From: Lysobacter sp.
GTDB lineage: Bacteria; Pseudomonadota; Gammaproteobacteria; Xanthomonadales; Xanthomonadaceae
Direction of reading: 5' to 3'
Length of the DNA stretch: 64,000 nucleotides
Assembly (NCBI GenBank): GCA_008015835.1
Contig: SSGH01000006.1
Location: forward strand, 1-64,000
Position numbers and translations under genes: made by a program. Within the stretch, counting starts at the first letter, position 1. Each line of letters begins with the position of its first letter. Shown here piece after piece: positions 17,501 to 28,066 of this stretch. Under the pieces are notes generated by a model, which saw only the letters and a list, made by a program, of their open reading frames with translations, ran no database searches and was not told the DNA's origin.

Positions 17501-20266
17501 TCATGGTTTGCTGCCTCCGGTCGGCGGCGGCGCGGATTCGTCGCCGATCAAGCCGAACGGCGATGCCTCGGGGCTCGGTGCCGGTTTGGCGGGCGAAGGA
17601 GGCGGCGTCGGCGCGGCCGGTTTCGCGAACGGCGACGACGGCAGCGGCGATGCGCCCACGGAGGTCGCGCGGGCCTGGGCGGCGGCGGCGGCGCGCGCGC
17701 GCACCGACAGCGGATGCGGCGCGGATTCGTCGCCGATCAAGCCGATCGGCGGCTCCGGCTCGGTGGGCTTGGCGTCGAACGGCTTAGCGTCGAGTGGACG
17801 CTGCGGCGGCGGTCGCGGCTCGGGCGGTTTCGCCTCGTACTGCTTCGCTTCGAACGGCTTGAGCGCGGGTTTCGGCGCGGCCGGGGCCGCCGCTTCGACG
17901 GGCGGGTCTTCGTCCTGCTCGTCTTCGCGACGGCCGGTGAGCGTACGCAGCGCGTTGAGCGCGGCGTTCCACGCGCGATCGACCAAGCCCGCGCGCTGCG
18001 CGGTGACGACGCGCACCTGATCCTTCGCCATCATCCGCGCCAGGCTGTCGAGCGAATGCTCGCCGACGCGCTGACCGCGCTGATTGACGAACAGCGCGTT
18101 GCCGGTGACCGGGCTGAACCACGACATGCGGCGACGGACCACGTCGCCCTGCTGATTGGTGACGAATTCGAGCCACGTGCCGAACGGCAGCAAGCGCAAT
18201 TGCTCGTAGCATTCTTCTTCTTGCGCCGTGCGCGACGGCAGTTCTTCCTTCTTCGCCTTGCCGCTTTCTTCGCCAAGGCGCACGCGCGCCTTGAGCTTCA
18301 TGGTCAATTCGGTGCGCGACTCGCCCTCTTCGTCCTCGATCGGCTGGCCGCTCGACAGGCGCCGCGCGATCACGTCGGCTTCGTCGTCGTGATACCCGAC
18401 GAGTTTGAGCGCCGACTCGATGTGCTGCTTCAGCTCGGGGTCTTCGACGTTCGGATCGGTCGATGCGCACGCGGCGACGATCTTGCGAGTGACGTCGATC
18501 TGACGACGCCATTCCTCGGAGCCTTCGCCTTGGCGCAGATAGGTGAGCGTGAGCACGTCCGCCCACGCTTGCTTGAGCAGGGCCCGCGTGAATTTCGGCA
18601 GTTGTTGCTCGCCGAGGATGTCGTCCAGCACCGCGGTGGCGCGCTGCTTGGCGACTTCGAGTTTTTCCTTGCCGCGCGCGGCTTCGACGTGGCGGCGCTC
18701 GAGGGTTTCGGCGCGTCTGACGTGTTGCGCGATGTGCGACTGCAGATCCTTGTTGCTCTGCTCGAAGACCGCGACGTCGCCCTCGTAGTTCTTGACCGCG
18801 TTGGTCACCGCGTCCTGCAGCGGCGTGAGCAGTTGCGGGTCGAAATCGTCTTCGCCCAACCACTTCGCGGCCGTTTCCGACACGGTGTTGAGCAGTTGCC
18901 GCGCCGGATGGTTGGGGCGCACGAAGAACGCGCGGTCCTGCAGCGCCACGCGCAGCAGCGTGAGCTGCAGGCGCTTGATCAGCGCGGTGGCGGGCGCGTC
19001 TTCGCGAATCTCGGTCTGCAGGTGCTTGTAGAGCAGATCGATGAGTTCGAAGGTGTCGTTGTCGGCCGGCGACAACTCCATCGCGCGCCCGGTCTGCTGC
19101 CGCGCCTGGGCGAGCAGCGAATGCTTGACGTCGGACAGATTCACCGCGCCGGCGGTGCCGGGCAGATTCGGGTCCAGACTGAAACGGTTGAGCGCCGACA
19201 GCACATCGTTCGTCGGCAACGGCGTGCCGGGCACCTGCCCGGGCGTCATCGGGCGCTGATGGATGCGGCGATGGTTCGCCAGCAATTTCTGCAGATCCTG
19301 GTAGGCGGTTTGTTCGTCCACCTGCTCGGTCTGCGCGATCGGCTGGCCCATCCAGTTGGTGAACGGCCGCTGCGGGTCGTAGCGCGTCTGCGCGGCGTCG
19401 CCCGCGGGCGGAGCGCCCGGCGACAGCGGCCCGCCGCTGAAGGACGCCGGATCGCGCCGACCGCGCGTTTCGTCGCGCGCGGCCGCGGCCTCGCGTTCGT
19501 CGAAGTCGTCGATGTCCCCGCCGCTGCCCTGAATCGCGGCCTTGGTGCGCATCGGCACGTAGCTCAGGCTCGGCAGCACGCCTTCCTCGACCAGCAGCAT
19601 GTCGAGCTTTTCGCACAGGCCGTTGTAGCCGCTCATCACTTTGCGGTCGAAGATGCGATAGAACAGCAGCCGCTGTTCCTGCGGCAATTGCAGGGTTTCG
19701 CTGGCGTGACGCATCGCGCGGCACAGGGCCTGCGGCCCGAGCGGCATGCGCTCGCCGTCGAACGCGGGGGCGGCGGCGAGCACGCCGAAGCGCTGCCCCA
19801 GCAGGTGCAAGACGAGATTGGCGCGCGATTCCTGACGCGAAGCGATCTCGTGCAGCACCGCGCCTTCGTCCATCACCTCCTGATCGACCAGGGTCAGGTT
19901 CTGGAACGTCACCCGGGGGGCGCCGTGGGTCGAGGCCATCGCGGTCGGCACGGGGCCGGCGGGGGCGCGCAGCACGGCGAGGCCGTTTTCGAGCAACTGC
20001 ATGAAGCGCGGGACGAAGTCGTGGCGGTTCAGGCGCACCACGCGCAGGGTCTGCATGTGGTCGGCCGAGCCGTAGACGCCGTGGCGCTCGGCCATGCGGA
20101 AGAGCTCTTCCTCGAATTCGCTGATCGCGCCGACCAGCAGCGGCTCCAATTCGCCCGCGAAGAGGCCCAGCGCCCGCTCGAGCGTCCGGCGCACCCGCCG
20201 CGGCAAGCCCGCGGTCGCGAGCGTCATGTGCGTGGTGTGGGCATGCGGCGACATCGGTGAGGTCAT
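17501..20266 (-). CDS. DUF1631 family protein
   Basis: A 921-aa protein matching the DUF1631 family, common in Xanthomonas and Pseudomonas and sometimes mislabelled thymidine phosphorylase. The N-terminus (RRTLERALGLFAGELEPLL...FEEELFRMAE) and the middle helical blocks fit the family. The C-terminal 200 residues are Pro/Ala-rich and contain two GLIGDESAP repeats. No catalytic motif was seen. Co-transcription with a PilZ gene suggests c-di-GMP-linked function, by context only. Confidence 0.8.
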   Translation of the reverse strand: MTSPMSPHAHTTHMTLATAGLPRRVRRTLERALGLFAGELEPLLVGAISEFEEELFRMAERHGVYGSADHMQTLRVVRLNRHDFVPRFMQLLENGLAVLRAPAGPVPTAMASTHGAPRVTFQNLTLVDQEVMDEGAVLHEIASRQESRANLVLHLLGQRFGVLAAAPAFDGERMPLGPQALCRAMRHASETLQLPQEQRLLFYRIFDRKVMSGYNGLCEKLDMLLVEEGVLPSLSYVPMRTKAAIQGSGGDIDDFDEREAAAARDETRGRRDPASFSGGPLSPGAPPAGDAAQTRYDPQRPFTNWMGQPIAQTEQVDEQTAYQDLQKLLANHRRIHQRPMTPGQVPGTPLPTNDVLSALNRFSLDPNLPGTAGAVNLSDVKHSLLAQARQQTGRAMELSPADNDTFELIDLLYKHLQTEIREDAPATALIKRLQLTLLRVALQDRAFFVRPNHPARQLLNTVSETAAKWLGEDDFDPQLLTPLQDAVTNAVKNYEGDVAVFEQSNKDLQSHIAQHVRRAETLERRHVEAARGKEKLEVAKQRATAVLDDILGEQQLPKFTRALLKQAWADVLTLTYLRQGEGSEEWRRQIDVTRKIVAACASTDPNVEDPELKQHIESALKLVGYHDDEADVIARRLSSGQPIEDEEGESRTELTMKLKARVRLGEESGKAKKEELPSRTAQEEECYEQLRLLPFGTWLEFVTNQQGDVVRRRMSWFSPVTGNALFVNQRGQRVGEHSLDSLARMMAKDQVRVVTAQRAGLVDRAWNAALNALRTLTGRREDEQDEDPPVEAAAPAAPKPALKPFEAKQYEAKPPEPRPPPQRPLDAKPFDAKPTEPEPPIGLIGDESAPHPLSVRARAAAAAQARATSVGASPLPSSPFAKPAAPTPPPSPAKPAPSPEASPFGLIGDESAPPPTGGSKP

Positions 20267-20377
20267 ATCCAGTCTTCGGAAGGGCGACGTGAAAGTGGAA
20301 CCGGGTTCGCGTTTCTTCGCATGCTACCGGTCAACCGGCCCAGTCCGGTAGCGCTCGTTCGAATTCCCCCATTCCCA

Positions 20378-21625
20378 TCATCGTCGAAAGCGGTCCTCGA
20401 GGAATAGCCCGATCGCGTCGTTCGCGAAGCGCAGGCCGGCCTCGGTCGGGCGCCAGCGGTCGGCCGTCGCTGCGTCCGCGCCCTCCGGCGCGAGCCAGCC
20501 CTGGCGCTGCGCTTCCGCCAGCGGCGCGGCGATCGCGGCCCGCGGCAGGCCGGTGCGGGCCTCGAAATGCCCGAGATCGAAGCCTTCGGTCAATCGCAGC
20601 GCATTGAGCATGAATTCGAACGGGCGTTGCTCGGGCGGGATGTCCCGGTCTTCGGCGATGGCGGCGGCGCGACCGGCCGCGGCCAGAAACGCGGTGGGGT
20701 GCTTGATTTTGCTGCGCCGCAAAATGCGATCGGCGGGCGCGGCCGAGTCGGTCGGTCCGCGTGCGGCTTCGTCCGCCGGCGCTGGAGGCAGGCGCCCCGC
20801 GGGCAGGCTGATCTTGCCGTGAGCCCCGGCGCCCACGCCCAGATAGTCGCCGAACCGCCAGTAATTCAGGTTGTGCGCGCACGGCTGCCCGGGTCGAGCG
20901 TAGGCGCTGATTTCGTATTGCGCGTAACCGGCCTCGGCCAGCGCCTGCTGGCAGGTCTCCTGCATGTCCCAGGCGAGGTCCTCGTCGGGCACGCCCGCGG
21001 GCGGCCGCGCCGCGAACAGCGTGTTCGGCTCCAGGGTGAGCTGGTAATGGCTGATGTGGCCCGGCGCGAGGGCGACGGCGCGGGCGATATCGGCCTCGGC
21101 CATCGCCAACGTTTGTTCGGGCAGCGCGTACATCAGGTCGAGATTCAGACGTTCGATCCCCGCGTCCTGCGCGAGCTTGATCGCGGCCTCGGCCTGGCCG
21201 GCGTCGTGGATGCGCCCGAGCCGGCGCAGGCAGCCGTCGTCGAAACTTTGCACGCCGAAGGACACGCGATTCACGCCCGCGCGCAGGTAGTCCTCGAAGC
21301 GTCCGTGCTCGGCGGTGCCGGGGTTGGTCTCCAGCGTGATTTCGCAGCCCGGCGCGAAGCGCAGTCGCGCGCTCGCGGCTTGCAAGAAACGATCGATCGC
21401 CGCCGCGGGAAACAAACTCGGCGTACCGCCGCCGAAGAACACGCTGTGGATGGTGCGGCCCCAGACCAGCGGCAGGTCGGCATCGAGATCGGCGATCAGC
21501 GCATCGACGTAGGCCTCGAACGGCAGCGGCCCGCGGCCTTCGTGCGAATTGAAATCGCAGTACGGGCATTTGCGCACGCACCACGGCAGATGCACGTACA
21601 AGGAAAGAGGGGGCAAGGACAGCAT
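20378..21625 (-). CDS. hemW: Heme chaperone HemW (radical SAM)
   Basis: A 415-aa coproporphyrinogen-oxidase-like radical SAM protein that inserts heme into respiratory enzymes. The cluster motif CVRKCPYC (CX3CX2C) is near residue 20, followed by FFGGGTPSLF, ETNPGT and FGVQSF. The region between GVGAGAHGKISL and IKHP is extended by a roughly 30-residue Pro/Ala-rich insert. Start 21625 begins the LSLPPLSLYVHLPWC segment. It follows rdgB by 8 nt. Confidence 0.93.
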   Translation of the reverse strand: MLSLPPLSLYVHLPWCVRKCPYCDFNSHEGRGPLPFEAYVDALIADLDADLPLVWGRTIHSVFFGGGTPSLFPAAAIDRFLQAASARLRFAPGCEITLETNPGTAEHGRFEDYLRAGVNRVSFGVQSFDDGCLRRLGRIHDAGQAEAAIKLAQDAGIERLNLDLMYALPEQTLAMAEADIARAVALAPGHISHYQLTLEPNTLFAARPPAGVPDEDLAWDMQETCQQALAEAGYAQYEISAYARPGQPCAHNLNYWRFGDYLGVGAGAHGKISLPAGRLPPAPADEAARGPTDSAAPADRILRRSKIKHPTAFLAAAGRAAAIAEDRDIPPEQRPFEFMLNALRLTEGFDLGHFEARTGLPRAAIAAPLAEAQRQGWLAPEGADAATADRWRPTEAGLRFANDAIGLFLEDRFRR

Positions 21626-21633
21626 CGACGCGC

Positions 21634-22230
21634 TCAGCGCAGGGCTTCGTGCAGACGCGCGCGCAGGCGCGCCAACGCGACGCCGCGATGGCTGATGCGG
21701 CTCTTGATCGCGGCGTCGAGTTCGGCCGCGCCCTGCCCGCGTTCGGGGTCGAAAAACACCGGATCGTAGCCGAAGCCGCCGTCGCCGCGCGGCGCATGCA
21801 GAATGCGGCCTTCCCACACGCCTTCGGCGATCAGCGGCTGCGGGTCGTCGGCGTGCCGCAGCAGCGCCAACACGCAGACGAAACGCGCGGTGCGCGCTTC
21901 ATCGGGCGCATCGCGCATGGCGTGCAGCAATTTTTCGATGTTCGCCGCCGCATCGCCGTGGACGCCGGCGTAGCGCGCGCTGTACAGGCCGGGCGCGCCG
22001 TCGAGCGCGTCCACGCACAGACCCGAATCGTCGCCCAAGGCGGGCAAACCGGTCGCGCGCGCGGCGTGACGCGCTTTCAGAATCGCGTTCTCGACGAAGC
22101 TCAGCCCGGTCTCGTCGACGTCGCTCACGCCGAATTCCGACTGCGCATGCAGGTCGATGTCGAGGTCCGAGAGCAGCTCGCGCAGTTCGACGAGCTTGCC
22201 GCGATTGCCGCTGGCCAACACCAATTTCAT
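21634..22230 (-). CDS. rdgB: XTP/dITP diphosphatase
   Basis: A 198-aa Ham1-family enzyme that hydrolyses non-canonical purine NTPs to prevent their incorporation into DNA. Motifs: [51 protein letters not shown] and FGYDPVF. Start 22230 (MKLVLAS) overlaps the stop of the VOC gene; a longer start would overlap more and add non-family residues. Confidence 0.95.
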   Translation of the reverse strand: MKLVLASGNRGKLVELRELLSDLDIDLHAQSEFGVSDVDETGLSFVENAILKARHAARATGLPALGDDSGLCVDALDGAPGLYSARYAGVHGDAAANIEKLLHAMRDAPDEARTARFVCVLALLRHADDPQPLIAEGVWEGRILHAPRGDGGFGYDPVFFDPERGQGAAELDAAIKSRISHRGVALARLRARLHEALR

Positions 22231-22634
22231 GCCCGCGGCTCCAGCAAATCCCAACGATTGCCGTAGAGGTCTTCGAACACCGCAACGATGCCGTAATCCT
22301 CGTCGCGCGGCTCCTCCAGAAACCGCACGCCTTTGGCGCGCATGGCGGCGTGATCGCGGCGGAAATCGTCGGTGTACAGAAAATATCCGACCCGCCCGCC
22401 GGTTTGATCGCCGATCCGCGCGCGCTGCGCGTCGTTCGCGGCTTGCGCGAGCACTATCCCGGTCTCGGCGCCCGGCGGCGCGACCACGACCCAGCGTTTG
22501 CGCGGATTGCCCGGTGCAGCCTCGCGTGGGCTGTCTTCGCGCAGTTCGAAACCCAACGCGTTCACGTAAAAATCGATCGCGCGGTCGTAGTCGTCGACCA
22601 CCAAGGCGAAGCAGGCGATGCGACGCGGGTTCAT
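22227..22634 (-). CDS. VOC (glyoxalase/bleomycin-resistance-like) family protein
   Basis: A 135-aa protein of the vicinal oxygen chelate fold: [27 protein letters not shown] at the N-terminus, then GYFLYTDDF and [14 protein letters not shown] at the end. The substrate cannot be told. It sits between rph and rdgB on the same strand with overlapping ends (ATGA with rdgB). Confidence 0.85.
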   Translation of the reverse strand: MNPRRIACFALVVDDYDRAIDFYVNALGFELREDSPREAAPGNPRKRWVVVAPPGAETGIVLAQAANDAQRARIGDQTGGRVGYFLYTDDFRRDHAAMRAKGVRFLEEPRDEDYGIVAVFEDLYGNRWDLLEPRA

Positions 22635-22653
22635 CGCCGATGAACCGCTGCCA

Positions 22654-23394
<741 letters not shown>

Positions 23395-23601
23395 GCGCGG
23401 CTCTGCGGGAGGGCGCGGCAGTTTAGCATCGGCGCGATGCGGCCCGCGGGCGCGGCCGTCGCATCGGCACCGCGAACGCGCCCTCCGATACCTCGATACG
23501 CCCGTCGACGCGGGGCTTTGACGCGGCGCAAGGCGAACGAACGCGCGCGCCTCCACGATGCGGGAGAATAGGCCCGACCACGCATCCTTCAGGAACCGCC
23601 C

Positions 23602-24462
23602 ATGATCCGCAGCATGACCGCCTTCGCCTCCGGCGAGCGCACCTTCGACACCGGCACGCTCGCCTGCGAATTGCGCGCGGTCAATCATCGTTTCCTCGAA
23701 ATCGGCGCGCGCATGCCCGAAGAATTGCGCGCGCTGGAGCCGGCGATGCGCGAACGCATCGCTGCGCGCGTCTCGCGCGGCAAGCTCGATCTGGGCCTGC
23801 GTCTGCGCCCGCGCGAACACGACGAAACCTTGCATCTGAATCCGGCGCTGGTCTCGCGCATGGGCGCGTTGGCGCGCACGCTGCAGGAGCATTTCCCGAC
23901 GCTGCGCGTGGAGATGACCGAACTGCTGAAATTCCCGGGCGTGCTGCACGTGGACGCCGCCGACCCGGCCGCGCTGCAGACCGAGGCGATGGCGCTTCTC
24001 GACGCCGTGCTGGACGAATTCCTCGCCGCGAGAACCCGCGAAGGCGCCAAGCTGACGAGCGTGATCCTCGAACGCGTCGATGCGATCGCGCAGCGCGCCG
24101 CCGAAGCGCGCGCGTTGATGCCGACCATTCGCGCCGGTCAGCGCCAGAAGCTGGAACAACGGCTCGCCGATCTGCCGCAGCCGCTCGACCCCGGCCGCTT
24201 CGAACAAGAACTGGTGCTGGCGCTGCAGAAACTCGACGTGGACGAAGAATTGGACCGCCTGGACAGCCACATCGTCGAACTGCGCCGCGTGCTGTCGCAG
24301 AAGGAACCGGTCGGCCGTCGCCTGGATTTCCTGCTGCAGGAATTCAACCGCGAGGCGAATACGTTCGGCTCGAAATCGGTGGACGCGCGCACGTCGGGGC
24401 TGGCGGTGGATCTGAAGGTGTTGATCGATCAGATCCGCGAACAAGTGCAGAACCTCGAATAA
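23602..24462 (+). CDS. yicC: YicC family endoribonuclease
   Basis: A 286-aa protein with the YicC-like N-terminus ([12 protein letters not shown]... [21 protein letters not shown]) and the DUF1732-type C-terminus ([17 protein letters not shown]...[18 protein letters not shown]). Family members are reported as RNases acting on small RNAs in E. coli. It is divergent from rph and precedes gmk by 113 nt, the usual order. Confidence 0.93.
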   Translation: MIRSMTAFASGERTFDTGTLACELRAVNHRFLEIGARMPEELRALEPAMRERIAARVSRGKLDLGLRLRPREHDETLHLNPALVSRMGALARTLQEHFPTLRVEMTELLKFPGVLHVDAADPAALQTEAMALLDAVLDEFLAARTREGAKLTSVILERVDAIAQRAAEARALMPTIRAGQRQKLEQRLADLPQPLDPGRFEQELVLALQKLDVDEELDRLDSHIVELRRVLSQKEPVGRRLDFLLQEFNREANTFGSKSVDARTSGLAVDLKVLIDQIREQVQNLE

Positions 24463-24575
24463 GCCCCGCACGCACGAGCGGGCGCGGCGGCTGGCGCGCG
24501 GGCGACGACTGCCGCACAATCCCGCCTCCCCGGACGCCCGTCGTCCTCTCCGACCGCCCCCGACACCGAGCCCGT

Positions 24576-25199
24576 ATGCGCGGAACCCTCTTCATCGTCG
24601 CGGCCCCGTCCGGCGCCGGGAAATCCAGCATCGTCAACGCCTGCTTGGCGCGGTTCCCGGAGATCGCCCTCTCGATCTCGTTCACCTCGCGCGCCATGCG
24701 CCCGGGCGAACGCCATGCGCAGCATTATCACTTCGTCTCGAAAGACGAATTCCAACGGATGATCGATGCCGGCGATTTCTTCGAGTGGGCGAACGTCCAC
24801 GGCGATCTGAAAGGCACCGCGCGGCAATCGGTGGAGCCGCAATTGGCCGCGGGCCGCGACGTGCTGCTGGAGATCGATTGGCAAGGCGCGCAGCAGGTGC
24901 GCAAGCACGTGCCCGATGCGATCGGCGTGTTCATCCTGCCGCCGTCGCGCGAAGCCTTGGAAGAGCGGATGCGCAAGCGCGGCCAAGACACCGAAGCCAC
25001 CATCGCCACGCGCTTGGCCAACGCGCGCGAGGAAATGTCGCACTACGGCGAATTCGATTACGTCATCGTCAACGAAGTGTTCGAGACCGCGGTGAACGAG
25101 ATGTGCGCCATCTTCACCGCCAGCCGTCTGCGCCGCGAAGCGCAGACCGAGCGCCATCGCGACTTGATCGCCGGACTGCTCGCCGCCGACGCGCGCTGA
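24576..25199 (+). CDS. gmk: Guanylate kinase
   Basis: A 207-aa enzyme that phosphorylates GMP to GDP. P-loop APSGAGKSS at residues about 9-17, the GMP-binding [11 protein letters not shown] and YHFVSKDEF, and the lid segment [13 protein letters not shown] are all seen. The usual partner rpoZ does not follow; instead a convergent effector locus begins, so synteny is broken here. Confidence 0.96.
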   Translation: MRGTLFIVAAPSGAGKSSIVNACLARFPEIALSISFTSRAMRPGERHAQHYHFVSKDEFQRMIDAGDFFEWANVHGDLKGTARQSVEPQLAAGRDVLLEIDWQGAQQVRKHVPDAIGVFILPPSREALEERMRKRGQDTEATIATRLANAREEMSHYGEFDYVIVNEVFETAVNEMCAIFTASRLRREAQTERHRDLIAGLLAADAR

Positions 25200-25367
25200 C
25201 GCGCGATCGCAACCGCGCCCGCCGAATCGTTTTCGGCGGACGGCATCGTCCAACCCGAAGTCCGACGTCCGCACTCGACACGCCGAGTCGCGCGCCGCAC
25301 CGCGCGCGATGCAGGCGTCGTGCGGTCGTTTCGCGACTTCTACGCATCGATCGACGCGAGCGCCGCC

Positions 25368-25400
25368 AAAAACGATGGGCCGTCTTTCGACGGCCCATCG
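25368..25400 (-). terminator. Terminator of effector unit A
   Basis: On the minus strand a perfect 12-bp stem (CGATGGGCCGTC / GACGGCCCATCG, loop of four) is followed by TTTTT. It is nearly identical to the hairpin at 29562-29594. Confidence 0.9.
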
Positions 25401-25408
25401 CACGACAC

Positions 25409-25430
25409 GGAGGTTGCTGCTTGGAGGTTG
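25409..25430. repeat. GGAGGTTG direct repeats, unit A
   Basis: Two GGAGGTTG copies 14 nt apart (25409, 25423) lie between the effector stop and its terminator. Three copies occur at the equivalent place in unit B. Confidence 0.7.
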
Positions 25431-25453
25431 TCGCTTAAAACTGCGGCGATCGC

Positions 25454-27955
25454 TCAGACCGAGACCGACCTCGGCCGGGTCTGATTGTCGTCGCGCAGCA
25501 TCGGCGAGTCGATGAGATCGTTCCGCGGCTGCTGCGGCTGCGCCGGCGCGGGCTGCTCGGCTCGCTTCGAGTCGGCCATCCGCGTGCTCTGGTCGAGCGT
25601 CTGCGTGGTGGCTTGGCTGACGTCGAGGAACGCACGACGGGCTTCGGGCGCCCACGGATCGTTGCCCTGCACCGCGATCAGACCCTCGCCGTTGCGGCTG
25701 CGCGTGACGTGATCGATCTGGGTCAGGCCGCTCAACTTCGCGTCGGCCGCCAACGCACCGGCCGCGCGCTCCATCTCTTCGCGCGAACGGAAACCGCCGT
25801 TCGGGCCGAGCTGCTCCAAGTTCGTCAGCGCTTGGGTGTACAGCTTGTTGTCCGGATGGCCCGGCTGGTTGATCTGGAGCGGTTGCTGCGGGTTATTGCC
25901 GGCCGGTGCGTCGGGCGCCGGCTGTGCGGGCGGCGCGCGGTCGGGCTGCGCCGGTTGCGCCGGCTGCTGCGGGTTGTGGCCGGTCGGCGCGTCGGGCGCC
26001 GGCTGCGCCGGTTGAGCGGGCTGAGCCGGTTGCGCCGGCTGCTGCGGGTTGTGACCGGTCGGCGCATCGGGCGCCGGCTGCGCGGGCTGTGCCGGTTGAG
26101 CGGGCTGAGCCGGTTGCGCCGGTTGCTGCGGGTTGTGACCGGTCGGCGCATCGGGCGCCGGCTGCGCGGGCTGCTGCGGCTGGGCCGGCTGCGGCGGGGT
26201 CTGCGCATCGGGGGTCAAGCTGATGCCCAGGGCACGTGCGGTGTTCTGACCGACGATGCCGTCCTCGGTCAAACCGTTCGCGCGCTGGAACGCCCGCACC
26301 GCGTTCTCGGTGTTCTGGCCGAACTTACCGTCCGTGCCCTGCGTATCGAACCCGCGCTCGGTCAGCGCGCGCTGCAGCTCCTCGACCTTCGGGCCGCGAT
26401 CGTTGCGATTGAGCACACCGTCGGCCAGCGGGTCGCGCGAGCCGGTGCCCGGGCCGCCGCGGTCGTTGTAGGGCTGCGTGGGATCGCCGCTCAAGGCGCG
26501 ATAGGCGTCGTTCGGATTCATCCCGGCGCGGATGTTTTCCTGGTACTGGTCGCGCATCTGATTCAGCGCGCGGCCGACCTGATCGGCGCTGATCGAGGCG
26601 CTATTGCCGGCGGAATCGCCGTCGTAGACGCTGCGTCCGGTGCGCGGATCGGCGATGCTGGCGAATTCGCGGGCCAGCGCCAACTGCGCGGGCTGCAGAC
26701 CTTCCGGGCCAGTCTGCCCGGTGATGTAGGCGCGCACCTGCGGACGTTTCTCGTCGATCAGGTAATCCGCGAACATGCGCTCCTGCAACTGCGGGGTGAA
26801 GCGCTCGTTCGGATCGATACCGAGGTTGTTCACCGCTTCGCGGAAGGTGCCCGGAATCATCTGGTACTTACCGACCGCGAACAGTCGGTCCGGATCGCCG
26901 CGCTCCAAACCCTGACGACGCATCACTTCGCCCACGGTCATCTGCGAGAAGTCGATCGTGGCGCCGCCGGAGTCGCCGGCGCGGCCGCGATTGAACGAGC
27001 CGTAACCGCCCTCGCCCGAGGAGATCAGCGCACCGAGCGGATTGCTCGGGCCGAAATCGTTGGGGCCGCCGGGCACCGCACCGTTCGTGGGACGCTCGGG
27101 CTGCGCAGGCTGCTGCGGTTGCGCAGGCTGCTGCGGTTGCGCGGGTTGCTGAGGCTGCGCCGGCTGTTGCGGCTGGGCCGGCTGTTGCGGTTGCGTCGGC
27201 TGCGCCTGAGTCTCGCTCAAGCTGATGCCGAGCGCGCGCGCGGTGTTTTCGCCGACCACGCCGTCCACTTTCAAGCCGTTCGCGCGCTGGTACGCGCGCA
27301 CCGCATCTTCGGTGTTCTGGCCGAACTTGCCGTCCACGCCTTGGGTATCGAAGCCGCGCTGGGTCAACGCCCGCTGCAGCTCCTCGACCTTCGGGCCGCG
27401 GTCGTTACGGTTGAGCAAGCCGTCGGCGAGCGGGTCCGCGTTGCCCTGCGCCGGATTGGTGCGGCCATCCGGCGCCTGGCCGGGCTGGATGCGGCCGCTG
27501 GCCATGTCGTTGATGTACTGCTCGAACACGCGCGCGGGCGCTTCCACATGCGCGTGGATCGAACCCGGGCTGCCGGTGTCGCCCATGCGGCCGATGGTTT
27601 GGCCGTACGCGACGAACGTGCCTTCCGGCGGCTGGCTGCCGGGCGCCATGTGCAGCGATTGCGCCAGCACGTTGCCTTGCGCATCGCGAATCTGCACCGT
27701 GTTCCACGGATCGTTCAAGCTGTGGATGTACCCGGCGACCGGCGACGGAATGGTCGGCGGGTCGACGATGAAATCTTTTTTCACGTGCGGTTCGGTGCGG
27801 CCGCGGGTGCGTACCTCTTCCAACTCGCCGTCGATCGTCATGTACTCGCGGCCGGCTTCGCGTCCCGCGCTGGGGTGATGCTTTTCGAGGTCGTCGTAGT
27901 TGTTGACGCGTTCGACGCGGCCACCGACGCTTTCGGTGATGACGTAATTCGGCAT
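25454..27955 (-). CDS. Putative T4SS effector A: M23 peptidase, lysozyme-like domain, XVIPCD-like tail
   Basis: An 833-aa protein with no signal peptide. In order: an M23-like peptidase (HVKKD at 57-61 and HAHVE at 134-138 give HxxxD and HxH); a peptidoglycan-binding domain (about 183-243); a Gln/Pro linker; a lysozyme-like domain (about 300-445, SSGEGGYGSFN with a candidate catalytic Glu, and FAVGKYQMIPGTF); a second peptidoglycan-binding domain (about 525-590); and a Pro/Ala/Gln repeat linker. It ends in an XVIPCD-like domain (about 725-815: GHPDNKLYTQAL, GLTQIDHV, GLIAVQG). XVIPCDs direct effectors to the antibacterial Xanthomonadales T4SS. It probably degrades rival cell walls. A lipoprotein gene directly upstream is the likely immunity gene. 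Confidence 0.85.
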   Translation of the reverse strand: MPNYVITESVGGRVERVNNYDDLEKHHPSAGREAGREYMTIDGELEEVRTRGRTEPHVKKDFIVDPPTIPSPVAGYIHSLNDPWNTVQIRDAQGNVLAQSLHMAPGSQPPEGTFVAYGQTIGRMGDTGSPGSIHAHVEAPARVFEQYINDMASGRIQPGQAPDGRTNPAQGNADPLADGLLNRNDRGPKVEELQRALTQRGFDTQGVDGKFGQNTEDAVRAYQRANGLKVDGVVGENTARALGISLSETQAQPTQPQQPAQPQQPAQPQQPAQPQQPAQPQQPAQPERPTNGAVPGGPNDFGPSNPLGALISSGEGGYGSFNRGRAGDSGGATIDFSQMTVGEVMRRQGLERGDPDRLFAVGKYQMIPGTFREAVNNLGIDPNERFTPQLQERMFADYLIDEKRPQVRAYITGQTGPEGLQPAQLALAREFASIADPRTGRSVYDGDSAGNSASISADQVGRALNQMRDQYQENIRAGMNPNDAYRALSGDPTQPYNDRGGPGTGSRDPLADGVLNRNDRGPKVEELQRALTERGFDTQGTDGKFGQNTENAVRAFQRANGLTEDGIVGQNTARALGISLTPDAQTPPQPAQPQQPAQPAPDAPTGHNPQQPAQPAQPAQPAQPAQPAPDAPTGHNPQQPAQPAQPAQPAQPAPDAPTGHNPQQPAQPAQPDRAPPAQPAPDAPAGNNPQQPLQINQPGHPDNKLYTQALTNLEQLGPNGGFRSREEMERAAGALAADAKLSGLTQIDHVTRSRNGEGLIAVQGNDPWAPEARRAFLDVSQATTQTLDQSTRMADSKRAEQPAPAQPQQPRNDLIDSPMLRDDNQTRPRSVSV
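25890..26180 (-). repeat. Tandem coding repeats in effector A linker
   Basis: Four units encoding PAPDAP(T/A)G(H/N)NPQQP followed by variable numbers of AQP. The DNA of the units is nearly identical, which suggests recent expansion by slippage or recombination. A second QQPAQP run lies at about 27085-27200 in the first linker. Confidence 0.85.
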
Positions 27956-28066
27956 TGCGGCTCTCCTTGTGATCGATGCGAAGTTCGTAAAAGCGGTTGA
28001 AAGAAATGCGGTGCGGTTGCGTTGCGAAAAGAGGCGTTCGGTGGGGCGTTCGATGCGTCGACGGCG

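Noticed and set aside
17387..20260. Very long open frame on the plus strand opposite the DUF1631 gene
   Set aside because: Arg/Gly-rich composition without domains; it mirrors the codon structure of the real minus-strand gene in GC-rich DNA.
23395..24519. Upstream extension of the rph frame opposite yicC
   Set aside because: The family N-terminus begins at 23394 and the extension is antisense to yicC.
25890..26180. CRISPR-like spaced repeats
   Set aside because: The repeats are in frame, encode Pro/Gln-rich linkers and lack unique spacers.
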